Positions 9,016 to 18,790 of a DNA stretch of 64,000 nt are shown in pieces. Within the stretch, counting starts at the first letter, position 1; each line of letters starts with the position of its first letter. The translations under genes and the position numbers were made by a program. The notes under the pieces are model-generated. The model was not told where the DNA came from. It saw nothing but the letters and a program-made list of their open reading frames with translations, and did not search any database. This stretch comes from an uncultured Victivallis sp. GTDB lineage: Bacteria; Verrucomicrobiota; Lentisphaeria; Victivallales; Victivallaceae. The DNA lies in assembly GCA_944389935.1 (NCBI GenBank), contig CALXOE010000001.1:141121-205120 (forward strand). Direction: 5' to 3'.

Positions 9016-10440
9016 TCATTCCCCCCGCCCGGTGTGGCGGATCAGGACGATCGTCTGGTCGTCGTTCTGCTCGACTTCGTAATTGACGACCGATTCCATC
9101 ACGCGGTCGATGACCGCCTGCGGCGAACCGCCCGCTTCGCAGGAGTTCTTGAACACCTCCGTGAGCCGGGCGAGACCGAACTCCTCCTGCTCCTTGTTCA
9201 GCGCCTCCGAGAGCCCGTCGGAGTACATCATGACCGCAGTTCCCGGTTCGATCGCAAGGCAGATCGTGTCGAAATTCGCAAAATCATCCGGCAGAATTCC
9301 GAGTCCGGTTCCCGCCGGCGAAAAGGTCCGGATGTGACCGTGTACATAACTGACCAGATCGGTGTGCCCCGCCCGTCCGAATTCCAGAAGCGAATGTTTC
9401 CGACTCAGCAGACAGCACCCCAGCGTGATGAAGCGGTCCGCATCCGTGTCCTGAAACAGCTTTTCGTTGATCTTCCGCAGAAAATCGCTCAGCGTTGTGA
9501 AACTCCCGGCCGCGGCGAAACAGCGCGCGTAACTGCGCGTCATCGCCGTGAGCATGCAGGCGGGAATCCCCTTGCCGCTCGCGTCGCCGATGATGATCAG
9601 CAGACGATCGTCGTCGATCTCGACAAAATCATAGAAATCGCCGTTGACCTCTTTGGCCGAACGGGTATAGGCGTTGATCGAAAACTGATCCCAGGCCGGA
9701 AACGCCGGAGGCAGCAGCGACTGCTGCAGATGACGCGCAAAATCGAGCTCCTGGTCGATCCGTTCCCGTTCGCTGATCTCGCTGTATACCTTGACAAGAT
9801 TCTGCACCATCTGGACCTGGCCGGAAAGCAGCCGCAGCCGTTCAAACTGCGCCTCGGAGAACGGACTGCCGGGACGCAACCGGTTCGTCGCGGCACAGAC
9901 CACCCCGACCAGAATCCCTTCGCGCAGCAGCGGAATCGCCATCACACTGCCGAAATTCGCAAAGTCCGGATACTCCGTGAAACGCGGATCCGCCGCGGCA
10001 TCCGGCACCAGCTCCGCCTGGCGGGTCGTCGCCAGTCCCCCGAGGAATCCCCTGCCGATCGGAATCTCCTCACGCCGCAACGCCTCAAACAAATGGTGAT
10101 GCCGCGAAAACAGAAGCTGATTCGAGCTGTGAATCAGCGGATAGGTTCCACATACCCCGATCACACGCAACTCGTTGCCGGCAACCTCGTAGATCGCCAC
10201 AGATTCCGCATCCGTCTGTTCTGCGACATGGCGGGCGGCCGCATGCATCGCGCCCTCCACGCCATCCTCCTCCTGGAGTCCCGTGGAGAAGCGCGAGAGG
10301 AAATTCGTGATCTCACGCCGCCGCTCGTTCGCACGATCCAGCGCCCGGCCAAGTTCAATCGTGCGGCGGAAATAGTGCACCGCCGTCAACGTAACCGGCA
10401 GAAGCAGAATCACCAGAAATATGATAATTCCTGCGGTCAT
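9016..10440 (-). CDS. Membrane-anchored GAF and SpoIIE-type (PP2C) serine phosphatase
   Basis: Signalling phosphatase of the RsbU/SpoIIE class, 474 residues. Order: one N-terminal membrane helix (about 3-24), a short coiled stretch, a GAF sensor domain (about 60-215), then the PP2C-type domain (about 245-470). The phosphatase metal ligands are seen in VNGDFYDFV, IIGDASGKGIPACML and GRAGHTDL, with YSDGLSEA and NDDQTIVLI at the end. Such enzymes usually dephosphorylate an anti-sigma-factor antagonist, but no RsbV- or RsbW-like gene is in the window. It lies 35 bases downstream of carB, so it is probably co-transcribed with it, an association with no obvious functional reason. Confidence 0.85.
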   Translation of the reverse strand: MTAGIIIFLVILLLPVTLTAVHYFRRTIELGRALDRANERRREITNFLSRFSTGLQEEDGVEGAMHAAARHVAEQTDAESVAIYEVAGNELRVIGVCGTYPLIHSSNQLLFSRHHHLFEALRREEIPIGRGFLGGLATTRQAELVPDAAADPRFTEYPDFANFGSVMAIPLLREGILVGVVCAATNRLRPGSPFSEAQFERLRLLSGQVQMVQNLVKVYSEISERERIDQELDFARHLQQSLLPPAFPAWDQFSINAYTRSAKEVNGDFYDFVEIDDDRLLIIIGDASGKGIPACMLTAMTRSYARCFAAAGSFTTLSDFLRKINEKLFQDTDADRFITLGCCLLSRKHSLLEFGRAGHTDLVSYVHGHIRTFSPAGTGLGILPDDFANFDTICLAIEPGTAVMMYSDGLSEALNKEQEEFGLARLTEVFKNSCEAGGSPQAVIDRVMESVVNYEVEQNDDQTIVLIRHTGRGE

Positions 10441-10475
10441 CGATCCAGAAGTTCCTCTTTATGCTGCCGATGCAC

Positions 10476-13400
10476 TCAACGGCCCGACTGATACTCCTGC
10501 AGCGATTTCAGCGGAGACTCCCCGTGTTTCGCCTCCCGGATGCCGGCGGCAGTCGCCCGCGCAGCCGCGATGGTGGTCATGTACGGAATCTTGTACTGAA
10601 TCGCTTTCATGCGGATATAGCTGTCATCGATCTTCGACAGACGGCCGATCGGCGTATTGATAATCAGCGAGATCTGGCGATTTTTGATGAGATCGGCCAC
10701 GTTCGGCCGCCCCTCATTGAGCTTGTGCACTTCGGTCGCTTCGATTCCGTTGGAATTCAGGAACTTCGCAGTCCCCTCCGTCGCGACGAACTTGAAACCG
10801 AGATCGCGCAGCGTCTCCATGATCGGCAGCAGATATTTCCGCTCCCGTTCCGAAACCGAAACCAGCACCGTCCCCTCCAGCGGCAGCTTCGATCCCGCCG
10901 CCTGCTGGGCCTTGTAATACGCCATTCCGAAGCTCGTGGCCAGGCCCATCACCTCGCCCGTCGCACGCATCTCCGGCCCCAGCACCGGGTCCACCTCCGG
11001 GAACATGTTGAACGGGAACACCGCCTCTTTCACTCCGAAATAGGTCTGCGGATGCGGCTTGAGCATGTCGGCATACTCCGAGAGTTTGTGGCCGAGCATC
11101 AGGCAGGTCGCAATCCGCGCCAGCGGCACACCCGTCACTTTCGAGACGATCGGAACCGTGCGCGATGCCCGCGGATTCGCCTCGATGATCCAGACCTGAT
11201 CCTCGCACACCGCAAACTGCACGTTCAGAATTCCTTTCACGCGGAAGTCCTTCGCGATCGCCGCCGCATGCGCGGAAATCGTATCGAGATGTTTCTTCGG
11301 CAGCGTTACCGGCGGAATCGAACAGGCCGAATCGCCCGAGTGAATGCCGGCAAGCTCAATGTGTTCCATCACGGACGCAACGAACGTCTCGTCCCCGTCG
11401 GAAACCGCATCGACCTCGCACTCGATCGCATTGTCGAGGAAACGGTCGATCAGCATCGGGTACTCGGGGCTGACCTGAATCGCCTCGATCGCATAACGGG
11501 TCAGCGTCTCCTCGTCGTAAATCACCGCCATGCCGCGGCCGCCCAGCACGAACGAGGGACGCACCATCACAGGATACCCGATCTCACGGCCGAGCACAAT
11601 CGCCTCCTCCAGCGAACGCGCCGTGCCGCTTTGCGGCTGCTTGATCCCCAGCGCGATCATGCGTTCGCGGAAATATTCGCGGTCTTCCGCCAGGCGGATT
11701 CCCTCCGGCTGCGTGCCGATGATCTTCACGCCCGCATCCTTGAGCTCCTGCGCGATGTTCAACGGCGTCTGGCCGCCGAACTGGACGATGACCCCCTCGG
11801 GCTGCTCTTTCTCGTAAATCGCCAGAACATCTTCGGTGGTCAACGGCTCAAAGTAAAGTTTGTCACTCGTATCGTAGTCGGTCGAAACCGTCTCGGGATT
11901 GCAGTTGATCAGCACCGACTCATACCCCTCATCCCGCAGCGTGAACGCCGCATGCACACAGGTGTAGTCGAATTCAATGCCCTGACCGATCCGGTTCGGA
12001 CCGCCGCCGAGAATCATGATCTTGCGGTTCGAGCTGACCGGCACCTCGTCCGGCGCGCCGGAGTAGGTCGAGTAGTAGTAGTCCGCATTTTCGACGCCGC
12101 TGACCGGCACGAGACAGTAGCTGACCTTGCAGCCGAGAGCCGTCCGGCGGGCACGGACCTCTTTCTCCGGAACGCTGAAGAGCTTCGCAAGATACTTGTC
12201 CGAAAATCCGAACTTCTTCGCCTGCACGACCATCTCATCCGGCAGGGCCATCCAGGTATAGGCCGCGAGTTTCAGCTCGAAATCCGCCAGCTCCTTGATC
12301 TCCTGCATGAAGAAACGGGAGATTTTCGTCAATACACACGCCTCGTCGACGGTCAAACCTTTCTTGAACGCCTCGTAAAGGTGGAAGAAACGCTCGCTCG
12401 ACGGCGTCGCCACAAGCGGGCGCAACTCCTCAAGGGAGAGCTTTTCGATCTTCTTGACCATCCCGAGCCCCGCCCGGCCGATCTCCAGCGAACGGATCGC
12501 TTTCTGCAGCGCCTCCTTGAAGTTCTTGCCGATGCTCATCACCTCGCCGACCGCTTTCATCTGCGTGCCGAGCCGATCCTGCGCCTGCGGGAACTTCTCA
12601 AACGCCCAGCGGGCGAACTTCACAACCACATAGTCACCCGACGGCGTGTAGCGGTCAAGCGACCCGTCGCGCCAGTAGGGGAGCTCATTGAGAGTCGTCC
12701 CCGCCGCGAGTTTCGTCGAGACGCTCGCAATCGGGAATCCGGTCGCCTTTGAAGCGAGCGCACTCGAACGCGACGTGCGCGGATTGATCTCGATGACGAT
12801 GATCCGCCCGTCTTCGCGGTTGTGCGCGAACTGCACGTTGCAGCCGCCGATCACTCCGACCGCGTCGATGATCCGGTAGGCGTACTCCTGCAGTTTCGCC
12901 TGCACTTCCTGTGAAACCGTCAACATCGGCGCGACGCAGAAGCTGTCCCCGGTATGAACCCCCATCGGGTCGACGTTCTCAATGAAGCAGACCGTGATCT
13001 TGTTTCCGGCCGAATCGCGGACGACTTCGAGCTCAAGCTCCTCCCAGCCGAGCGCACACTCCTCGACCAGCACCTGCCCGATCAAACTCGCCGCAAGTCC
13101 GCGCGAAACGATTTCGCGCAACTCCTCGACGTTGTAGACGATGCCGCCGCCGGTACCGCCCATCGTGTAGGCAGGACGCAGCACCACCGGGTATCCGAGT
13201 TCGTTCGCGATCTTCTCGGCCTCTTCGACCGAGTAGCAAGGCTCCGACTTCGCCATGGGGACGTTGAGAGAAGCCATCGTCTCCTTGAAGATAATGCGGT
13301 CTTCGCCGCGTTTGATCGCGTTGAGGTCGACACCGATGACTTTCACCTGATATTTGTCGAGAATCCCGTTGTCCTGAAGCGAAATCGCCAGATTCAGCGC

Positions 13401-13682
13401 GGTCTGACCGCCGAGATTCGGCAGCAGTGCGTCCGGACGCTCTTTCGCAATGATCTTCTCAATGCTGTCGACGGTCAGCGGCTCGATGTAGGTGTGATCC
13501 GCCATGCCCGGATCCGTCATGATCGTCGCGGGATTCGAGTTTGCCAGAACCACCTCGTACCCGAGTTCCCGCAGCGCCTTGCACGCCTGCGTGCCCGAAT
13601 AGTCGAATTCACACGCCTGCCCGATGATGATCGGTCCGGAGCCGATAATCAATACCTTCTTAATGTCTTCCCGCTTTGCCAT
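10476..13682 (-). CDS. carB: Carbamoyl-phosphate synthase large subunit
   Basis: Makes carbamoyl phosphate from bicarbonate, ammonia (from CarA) and two ATP, for pyrimidine and arginine synthesis. The 1068 residues match the usual length (about 1070). Two homologous halves each begin with a phosphate-loop-like segment (GSGPIIIGQACEFDYSG and GGGPNRIGQGIEFDYTC) and carry an ATP-grasp domain (for example RPAYTMGGTGGGIVYN and RPSFVLGGRGMAVIYD). The C-terminal MGS-like allosteric domain is present (TEGTAKFLNSNGIEATEVHK). The start is the ATG at 13682 (MAKREDIKKVLIIG) with AAGG upstream; the open frame extends further but is leader. No carA is adjacent. A consensus promoter lies about 190 bases upstream. 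Confidence 0.97.
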   Translation of the reverse strand: MAKREDIKKVLIIGSGPIIIGQACEFDYSGTQACKALRELGYEVVLANSNPATIMTDPGMADHTYIEPLTVDSIEKIIAKERPDALLPNLGGQTALNLAISLQDNGILDKYQVKVIGVDLNAIKRGEDRIIFKETMASLNVPMAKSEPCYSVEEAEKIANELGYPVVLRPAYTMGGTGGGIVYNVEELREIVSRGLAASLIGQVLVEECALGWEELELEVVRDSAGNKITVCFIENVDPMGVHTGDSFCVAPMLTVSQEVQAKLQEYAYRIIDAVGVIGGCNVQFAHNREDGRIIVIEINPRTSRSSALASKATGFPIASVSTKLAAGTTLNELPYWRDGSLDRYTPSGDYVVVKFARWAFEKFPQAQDRLGTQMKAVGEVMSIGKNFKEALQKAIRSLEIGRAGLGMVKKIEKLSLEELRPLVATPSSERFFHLYEAFKKGLTVDEACVLTKISRFFMQEIKELADFELKLAAYTWMALPDEMVVQAKKFGFSDKYLAKLFSVPEKEVRARRTALGCKVSYCLVPVSGVENADYYYSTYSGAPDEVPVSSNRKIMILGGGPNRIGQGIEFDYTCVHAAFTLRDEGYESVLINCNPETVSTDYDTSDKLYFEPLTTEDVLAIYEKEQPEGVIVQFGGQTPLNIAQELKDAGVKIIGTQPEGIRLAEDREYFRERMIALGIKQPQSGTARSLEEAIVLGREIGYPVMVRPSFVLGGRGMAVIYDEETLTRYAIEAIQVSPEYPMLIDRFLDNAIECEVDAVSDGDETFVASVMEHIELAGIHSGDSACSIPPVTLPKKHLDTISAHAAAIAKDFRVKGILNVQFAVCEDQVWIIEANPRASRTVPIVSKVTGVPLARIATCLMLGHKLSEYADMLKPHPQTYFGVKEAVFPFNMFPEVDPVLGPEMRATGEVMGLATSFGMAYYKAQQAAGSKLPLEGTVLVSVSERERKYLLPIMETLRDLGFKFVATEGTAKFLNSNGIEATEVHKLNEGRPNVADLIKNRQISLIINTPIGRLSKIDDSYIRMKAIQYKIPYMTTIAAARATAAGIREAKHGESPLKSLQEYQSGR

Positions 13683-13875
13683 ATCAACCTTCTTGTCTGA
13701 TTTGCGCGACGCCCTCCGCAGGCCGAAATCTCGAAGCCGTATACAAATCAGCGAAAGAAACGCATCATTGCGCCTCTTTCGCATGAGAGCCCACCGCTCA
13801 GGATTGTAACCCCGGTTTTCCCACTCTATCGGACATCGCTGTATGTTAAAAGTTCCGTACACAAACCAGAGATCT

Positions 13876-13904
13876 AATATAGCGCGACAAACAGCTTCTG
13901 TCAA
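13876..13904 (-). promoter_or_regulatory. Promoter of carB
   Basis: On the minus strand TTGACA (13904-13899), a 17-base spacer, then TATATT (13881-13876). Transcription would start near 13869 and leave a leader of about 187 bases before carB, long enough for attenuation-type control; I do not recognise a known pyrimidine element in it. The in-frame ATG codons in the leader could encode a short leader peptide. Confidence 0.8.
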
Positions 13905-13918
13905 CCCCGTCCCCCCGG

Positions 13919-13950
13919 AAAAAAAGCGGGCAGCGAAAAGCGCTCCCCGC
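13919..13950 (-). terminator. Intrinsic terminator after arnC
   Basis: On the minus strand GCGGGGAGCG (13950-13941) pairs with CGCTGCCCGC (13935-13926), one mismatch, loop of five, then seven T (13925-13919). It ends the long prs-to-arnC run and separates it from the carB promoter 15 bases further on. Confidence 0.85.
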
Positions 13951-13965
13951 TTCACCATCCGGACG

Positions 13966-14934
13966 TTATTTCTCCGCTTTGCGTCCGCAGATTTCCTCGA
14001 TGAAATAACGCGGCCTCGCCCGGACATCGTTGTAGATACGACCGATGTACTCCCCGATCATCCCGATGCCGATCATCTGGATTCCCGTGAAGATGAACAT
14101 CACCGCAAACAGCGTGAAAACACCTCCCTGCCCCCAGGAATCCCCATCCCCCCAGCAGAAACGGCGGATGACGATGTAGACGCTCAGCACATACCCGCAG
14201 AACGCGGCGAAAATTCCGAAATAGGTCAGAATCCGCAACGGCATCGTGGTCATGCAGGTCAGCAGATTGAACTGCAGATTGATGAGTTTCCAGAGCGAAT
14301 ACTTCGATTCTCCCGAGGCGCGCTCGCTGTGTTTCACCGGAATCTCACAGGTGTTTCGCGCAAAACTGTTCCCCAGCACCGGAATGAATGTACTGCGTTC
14401 GTTGCACTGCAGCATCGCTTCGACGATATGCCGCCGGTAGGCGCGCAGCATGCAGCCGTAATCGTTCATCTTGACCCCGGTCGCTTTCTGCGCCACCCGG
14501 TTCACAATCTTCGAGGCGAACCGCCGGAATAGAGTGTCTTTCCGCTTCTGCCGGACCGTACCGACCACGTCGTTCCCCTCTTCCGCCGCGGCGATGAGAT
14601 TCGGAATCTCCTCCGGAGGATTCTGCAGATCCGCATCGAGCGTGATGACCAGATCCCCGCGAACCAGCGAAAACCCCGCCATGATCGCGGAATGCTGCCC
14701 GTAATTGCGATTTAAAATACAGCTGATCACCTGATCCGGCCGCTTTTCGCTCGCGGCTTTCATAATCTCAGCGGAACAGTCGCGGCTGCCGTCATCGACC
14801 AGGATGAATTCAAACCGTCTCCCGATCCCGTCAAGGACTGCAAGTGTCCGGTCAATCAGCTCCTGAAGACATCCCTCTTCATTATAAACCGGCACCACAA
14901 CCGAAACGAATTCGATTTTATCACTCTTTTTCAT
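13966..14934 (-). CDS. arnC: Undecaprenyl-phosphate aminoarabinose-type glycosyltransferase (ArnC-like, GT2)
   Basis: GT2 glycosyltransferase that in the Arn pathway loads 4-deoxy-4-formamido-L-arabinose onto undecaprenyl phosphate at the inner membrane. The catalytic GT-A domain shows [18 protein letters not shown] (Asp47-48) and the metal-binding [12 protein letters not shown] (Asp100, Asp102). Two membrane helices near the C-terminus (about 235-258 and 272-296) fit the ArnC/DPM1 topology, and the length of 322 equals E. coli ArnC. The start overlaps the end of the ArnT-like gene by 14 bases, as expected of a coupled pair. Related GT2 enzymes (GtrB, dolichol-phosphate type) look alike, but the ArnB and ArnT neighbours settle the role. 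Confidence 0.82.
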   Translation of the reverse strand: MKKSDKIEFVSVVVPVYNEEGCLQELIDRTLAVLDGIGRRFEFILVDDGSRDCSAEIMKAASEKRPDQVISCILNRNYGQHSAIMAGFSLVRGDLVITLDADLQNPPEEIPNLIAAAEEGNDVVGTVRQKRKDTLFRRFASKIVNRVAQKATGVKMNDYGCMLRAYRRHIVEAMLQCNERSTFIPVLGNSFARNTCEIPVKHSERASGESKYSLWKLINLQFNLLTCMTTMPLRILTYFGIFAAFCGYVLSVYIVIRRFCWGDGDSWGQGGVFTLFAVMFIFTGIQMIGIGMIGEYIGRIYNDVRARPRYFIEEICGRKAEK

Positions 14935-16780
14935 GTTCCGTCACGCTCCTCAGATCACTCTCCTGCGGCAGATTCAAAATCCAGATGGCCCGGCGGCGCG
15001 ATCTGCTCTTCACCACCTCGAACGAACGTTCGCTGTAATCCGGCTTCTCAACATCGATCGGCAGATTCAACTCCCGCGCCGCGCGCGCCAGAAGCTCCAG
15101 ATCCGACTTCCGGTCGTAGGAAGAGAGCGCAATCCGGTGTCCGGCGTTCTTTTCGACAAACGCCCGAAGTTCGGAGAGAAGCTCCTGATACTCCGCCTCA
15201 ACACGCTGTTCCGGCGTCATCGCCGCGATCTCCTCCCGCGAGAGATCGCGGGTCCAGAATCCCAGACACTCCTCCACCGGACGCTGCAAGTCCAGATAAA
15301 ACAGCATCTTCGAGGGCGCATCATCACGCCAGATCAGAATTCGTTCCGGAACGATTCCGGAATTCGACTCGGCAAACGCCCGATAAAGCTGCTTCTCCGT
15401 CCGGTACTTGGTCATCGACGGCATCACGCAGTCAAATACGCCCGCCATCACGATCGCGCATCCGAGCACCATCGCCCCGGTCCGGGGCGGCAGCCCGGTC
15501 AGCCGGTCGATCGGACTTTCGGATTGCCGATCCACGAGCATCACCGCCAGAGTCAATCCTCCCGTCACCGGCAACGCAATCATCAGCAGCAGCGGCGGCT
15601 CAAAATCAAAAAAATGATTCCACAGCGGAATCCCGACCAGAGACGCCACCCCCAGCGACCCGATGACGATCACCACCAGCCGCATCAGCAGAAACAGCGG
15701 ACGATCCCACTTCACAACACTCCAACCTCCCCCGATTCCGGCAGCGGCGATCAGCACACAGAACGGCATCACCGGCAGAATATAATACCACCGCCGCGAA
15801 GTCGAACAGCTGAACAGCACAAACATCAGCAGAGTGCCGATCATGAGTTCCCGAACCGGCAACGGCAGTTTCTTCCAGTTCCGGATCATCCCCGCAATCA
15901 CGACGATAATCAACGGAGCCCACGGCAGCAGCGTCCGCGGCAGATTGTACAGATAGCTGTAAATCGGATCCTTATGGTCGAACGCATTGAACACCCGGAC
16001 GATATTCTCACGCCAGACCAGTTCAAGACCGCTCAGCGCATTCCCCTCCGGAAGTCGGTGCGGATACTCCATCGGAACGACCGCCGCAAAATAAAACGGC
16101 ACAAAGAAAATCGCCGTCGCAATGATGAATGCGCAGAAATTGGAAATCTTCAAGTGCCTGAGCCACCGCTTCTCCATCAGCAGATGCGACGCAATCACCA
16201 CGAACGGCATGACCAGCGCGGGCAATCCTTTCGCCCAGGCCCCGAGGAAACAGATCAGGTAAAAACCGAAATAATGATAGAATTTCGCCCGGTCCTCAAC
16301 CTGATAGAAAAAGGCAACAGCCAGCACGATCGCCGCCATGTTCGCCATGTCCGCCGCCGCAGCCCGTGCCCAGAAGAGAAATCCGTAACACGAAAGCAGC
16401 ATCCACCCCGCCAGCAGCGCCGTCCTCCGGTCGAAAAGCTTCCGCCCGAGCAGGAGAATCCCCCACAACCCGGCCAGCCCGGCCAGCGCACTCGGAATGC
16501 GCACGATGAACTCATTGAACCCGCCGTACAGCAGCGCAAACGGCAGAATCAGCCAGTAGGTCAGCAGCGGCTTGTCGAAGTAGATCCGCCAGTTCAGCGA
16601 CGGATGCAGCCAGTCGCCCGAGACAAGCATCTCGCGGGAGATTTCCGCCCAGCGATCCTCCGATCCGCTCAACGCATTATGGCCGAGAAACAAAAACAAG
16701 GTGAGGACGGCAAATCCCCAGAAAAACAGCTCGCTGCGACGCGAAGCCGCCGTTGACTCCTGCGAAAAAGAACGATCCAT
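14921..16780 (-). CDS. arnT: Lipid A aminoarabinose transferase-like integral membrane protein (ArnT/PMT family)
   Basis: GT-C glycosyltransferase predicted to move the aminosugar from undecaprenyl phosphate to lipid A on the periplasmic face. The 619-residue protein has about a dozen membrane helices. The first periplasmic loop carries [20 protein letters not shown] (compare ArnT E-x-RYAEIPREM-x-x-SGDW) and [10 protein letters not shown], the conserved active-site segment. The C-terminal part (about 430-610) is a soluble domain. Gene order arnB-arnT-arnC supports the function. A protein mannosyltransferase-like role on another acceptor is the alternative. Confidence 0.8.
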   Translation of the reverse strand: MDRSFSQESTAASRRSELFFWGFAVLTLFLFLGHNALSGSEDRWAEISREMLVSGDWLHPSLNWRIYFDKPLLTYWLILPFALLYGGFNEFIVRIPSALAGLAGLWGILLLGRKLFDRRTALLAGWMLLSCYGFLFWARAAAADMANMAAIVLAVAFFYQVEDRAKFYHYFGFYLICFLGAWAKGLPALVMPFVVIASHLLMEKRWLRHLKISNFCAFIIATAIFFVPFYFAAVVPMEYPHRLPEGNALSGLELVWRENIVRVFNAFDHKDPIYSYLYNLPRTLLPWAPLIIVVIAGMIRNWKKLPLPVRELMIGTLLMFVLFSCSTSRRWYYILPVMPFCVLIAAAGIGGGWSVVKWDRPLFLLMRLVVIVIGSLGVASLVGIPLWNHFFDFEPPLLLMIALPVTGGLTLAVMLVDRQSESPIDRLTGLPPRTGAMVLGCAIVMAGVFDCVMPSMTKYRTEKQLYRAFAESNSGIVPERILIWRDDAPSKMLFYLDLQRPVEECLGFWTRDLSREEIAAMTPEQRVEAEYQELLSELRAFVEKNAGHRIALSSYDRKSDLELLARAARELNLPIDVEKPDYSERSFEVVKSRSRRRAIWILNLPQESDLRSVTEHEKE

Positions 16781-16793
16781 AGATCAACCCGCT

Positions 16794-17936
16794 TTATTTT
16801 CCGGCCAGAACCGCTTTAATTGCATCCACCACATCGATCACATCATCGAACGTCATATCGGGGAACAGCGGAAGAGAACAGATCCGATCGCTGTTGTACT
16901 CCGTCGCCGGCAGCATTCCCGGGCGGAATCCCATCACTTCGCGATAGTATTTCTGCAGATGTGCGCAGCGGAAGTGCAGTCCGGTCCCGATGTTCCGCGC
17001 TTTCAACGCGGTCATGAAACTGTCACGATCGATCTTCGGCGTATCGACCCGCACCACAAAGAGATGCCATGCGTGCTTGAAATCGTAGTCCGGATCCGCG
17101 AGCGGCCGAATCTCCGGAATCTCCGAAAGCTCCTTGCGGTAGAGCATGGCCAGCTCCCGCCGCCGCGTGTTGATGTTGACCAGCCGGGAGAGCTGCGACA
17201 CCCCGATCGCCGCACAGATGTCGGTCAGATTGTACTTGAATCCCGGCTCGATCACCTCCGCCTGCGGAGAACGGCCGCGGTTCTGCCGGTCGAAAGCGTC
17301 CATCCCGATGCCGTGGAACTTCCAGCGGCGCATCAATGCGGCATCTTCCTCGTTGTTCGTCACGAACATGCCGCCTTCCCCGGTCGTCACATTCTTGATC
17401 GCGTGGAACGAGTAAATCGCCGCACCGGTCGAACCGACGTGCCGCCCCTTGTAAAAGGTTCCGAGCGCATGGGCGGCATCCTCCACCACGGGAATCTCTC
17501 CCGCAACCCGGTAAATTCCGTCGAGATCGAGCGCCGCGCCGGCAAAGTGCACCGGCACGATAAGTTTCGTCCGCGGCGTGATCTTTTCGGCGATGCTCTC
17601 CGGCGTCGCCAGCAGCGTCTCCCGGTCAACATCGCAGAAAACCGGCGTCGCCCCGGCCAATACAATCATATTCACGATCGACACCCACGTCATCGACGGC
17701 GTGATGACCTCATCCCCGGGACCGATCTTCATGATCTTCAGCAGCAGATGCATCGCCGCAGTAGCGGACGAAACCGCCACACCGAACCGATTTCCGGTCA
17801 GCTCGCACACCCCCGCTTCCAACGCCGCATTCTGCGGTCCGTTCGTGATCCATCCGGAACGCAACACCTCCGTCACGGCCTGTATATCGGCCTCATTGAT
17901 CGCCGGCCGGGTAAACGGCAGAAATTCACTACGCAT
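16794..17936 (-). CDS. arnB: UDP-4-amino-4-deoxy-L-arabinose aminotransferase
   Basis: PLP-dependent sugar aminotransferase (DegT/DnrJ/EryC1 family) forming UDP-L-Ara4N from the UDP-4-keto-pentose. It matches E. coli ArnB over its full 380 residues: [55 protein letters not shown], Schiff-base lysine in SFHAIKN (Lys181), [30 protein letters not shown] and [11 protein letters not shown]. The match in substrate-contact regions is much closer than to generic family members. It is the first of three arn genes, 13 bases ahead of arnT. ArnA and ArnD, which supply the substrate and deformylate the lipid product, are absent from this cluster. Confidence 0.9.
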   Translation of the reverse strand: MRSEFLPFTRPAINEADIQAVTEVLRSGWITNGPQNAALEAGVCELTGNRFGVAVSSATAAMHLLLKIMKIGPGDEVITPSMTWVSIVNMIVLAGATPVFCDVDRETLLATPESIAEKITPRTKLIVPVHFAGAALDLDGIYRVAGEIPVVEDAAHALGTFYKGRHVGSTGAAIYSFHAIKNVTTGEGGMFVTNNEEDAALMRRWKFHGIGMDAFDRQNRGRSPQAEVIEPGFKYNLTDICAAIGVSQLSRLVNINTRRRELAMLYRKELSEIPEIRPLADPDYDFKHAWHLFVVRVDTPKIDRDSFMTALKARNIGTGLHFRCAHLQKYYREVMGFRPGMLPATEYNSDRICSLPLFPDMTFDDVIDVVDAIKAVLAGK

Positions 17937-17966
17937 ATCGCTCCAACTCCTCTCTTCAAGGGGCCA

Positions 17967-18788
17967 TCAGCAGCCCTGCTTTTCTTCCTGCAATTTCGCT
18001 TCCCGCCACAAAGCCTCCATCCGGTCGATCCCGGCCTTTTCAAGCGGAATGCCGGCCTCCGCCAGACGCCGCTCGATGTAGCGGAAGCGCGATTCAAACT
18101 TCCGGTTGGCCGCCCGCAGCAGCTCCTCCGACGTCGCCCGTTTGCGGAAACGCGCAAGATTGGTCACCACGAAAAGCAGATCCCCGATCTCCTCGTCGAT
18201 GTGCTCCTCGTCGCCCTCGGCCATCGCCTCTTTCAGCTCGGCAAGCTCCTCCTCGATCTTCTCGACAATTCCCGTGCTGCAGCTCCAGTCGAACCCGACT
18301 TTGGCGGCTTTCTTCTGAAGTTTCTCGGCGCGGTTCAAACTGGTCAGATAGTGTCCGACCCCGTCCAGAATCGACTGTTCCTGCGGCTTGCCTGCGGCGG
18401 CTTTCTCTTTCGCCTTGATCTTTGTCCAGAGATCGACGACGTCGTCGGCTGTTTCGGCCGTTTCAGTGCCGAAAATATGCGCGTGTCGCCGCACCATCTT
18501 CTCCACAATTCCGCCGGCCATGTCCCGATAGGTGAACTCTCCGCGTTCAGTGGCAATCACGCACTGAAACAGCACATTCATGAAGAGATCTCCGAGTTCT
18601 TCGCAGATATCCTCCGGATTGTCCCGGTCGATCGCATCGAGCAGCTCGGCACACTCTTCGGCGAGGCAGCGGCTCAGGGTCTGCCGGGTCTGCTCCCGAT
18701 CCCACGGACAGCCGCCCGGGGCGCGAAGCCGCTCGAGAATCGCCAGAAGCGACTCGGCCGTCGGTTCAAATTTTTCAACAGCATCCAT
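17967..18788 (-). CDS. mazG: Nucleoside triphosphate pyrophosphohydrolase
   Basis: House-cleaning enzyme hydrolysing (d)NTPs to monophosphates and PPi. The 273-residue protein has the two MazG repeats: CPWDREQTRQTLSRCLAEECAELLDAID with the metal-binding ExxE followed by EELGDLFMNVLFQ (the E-x3-D pattern) in the first, and EEELAELKEAM with EEIGDLLFVVTNLAR in the second. The length agrees with E. coli MazG. It starts two bases before the bamA stop ends, and 30 bases separate it from arnB, so it is an internal operon gene. Confidence 0.93.
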   Translation of the reverse strand: MDAVEKFEPTAESLLAILERLRAPGGCPWDREQTRQTLSRCLAEECAELLDAIDRDNPEDICEELGDLFMNVLFQCVIATERGEFTYRDMAGGIVEKMVRRHAHIFGTETAETADDVVDLWTKIKAKEKAAAGKPQEQSILDGVGHYLTSLNRAEKLQKKAAKVGFDWSCSTGIVEKIEEELAELKEAMAEGDEEHIDEEIGDLLFVVTNLARFRKRATSEELLRAANRKFESRFRYIERRLAEAGIPLEKAGIDRMEALWREAKLQEEKQGC

Positions 18789-18790
18789 CT

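Noticed and set aside
10461..12752. A 763-codon plus-strand frame opposite carB
   Set aside because: Antisense shadow of carB with Arg/His-rich composition and no recognisable domain.
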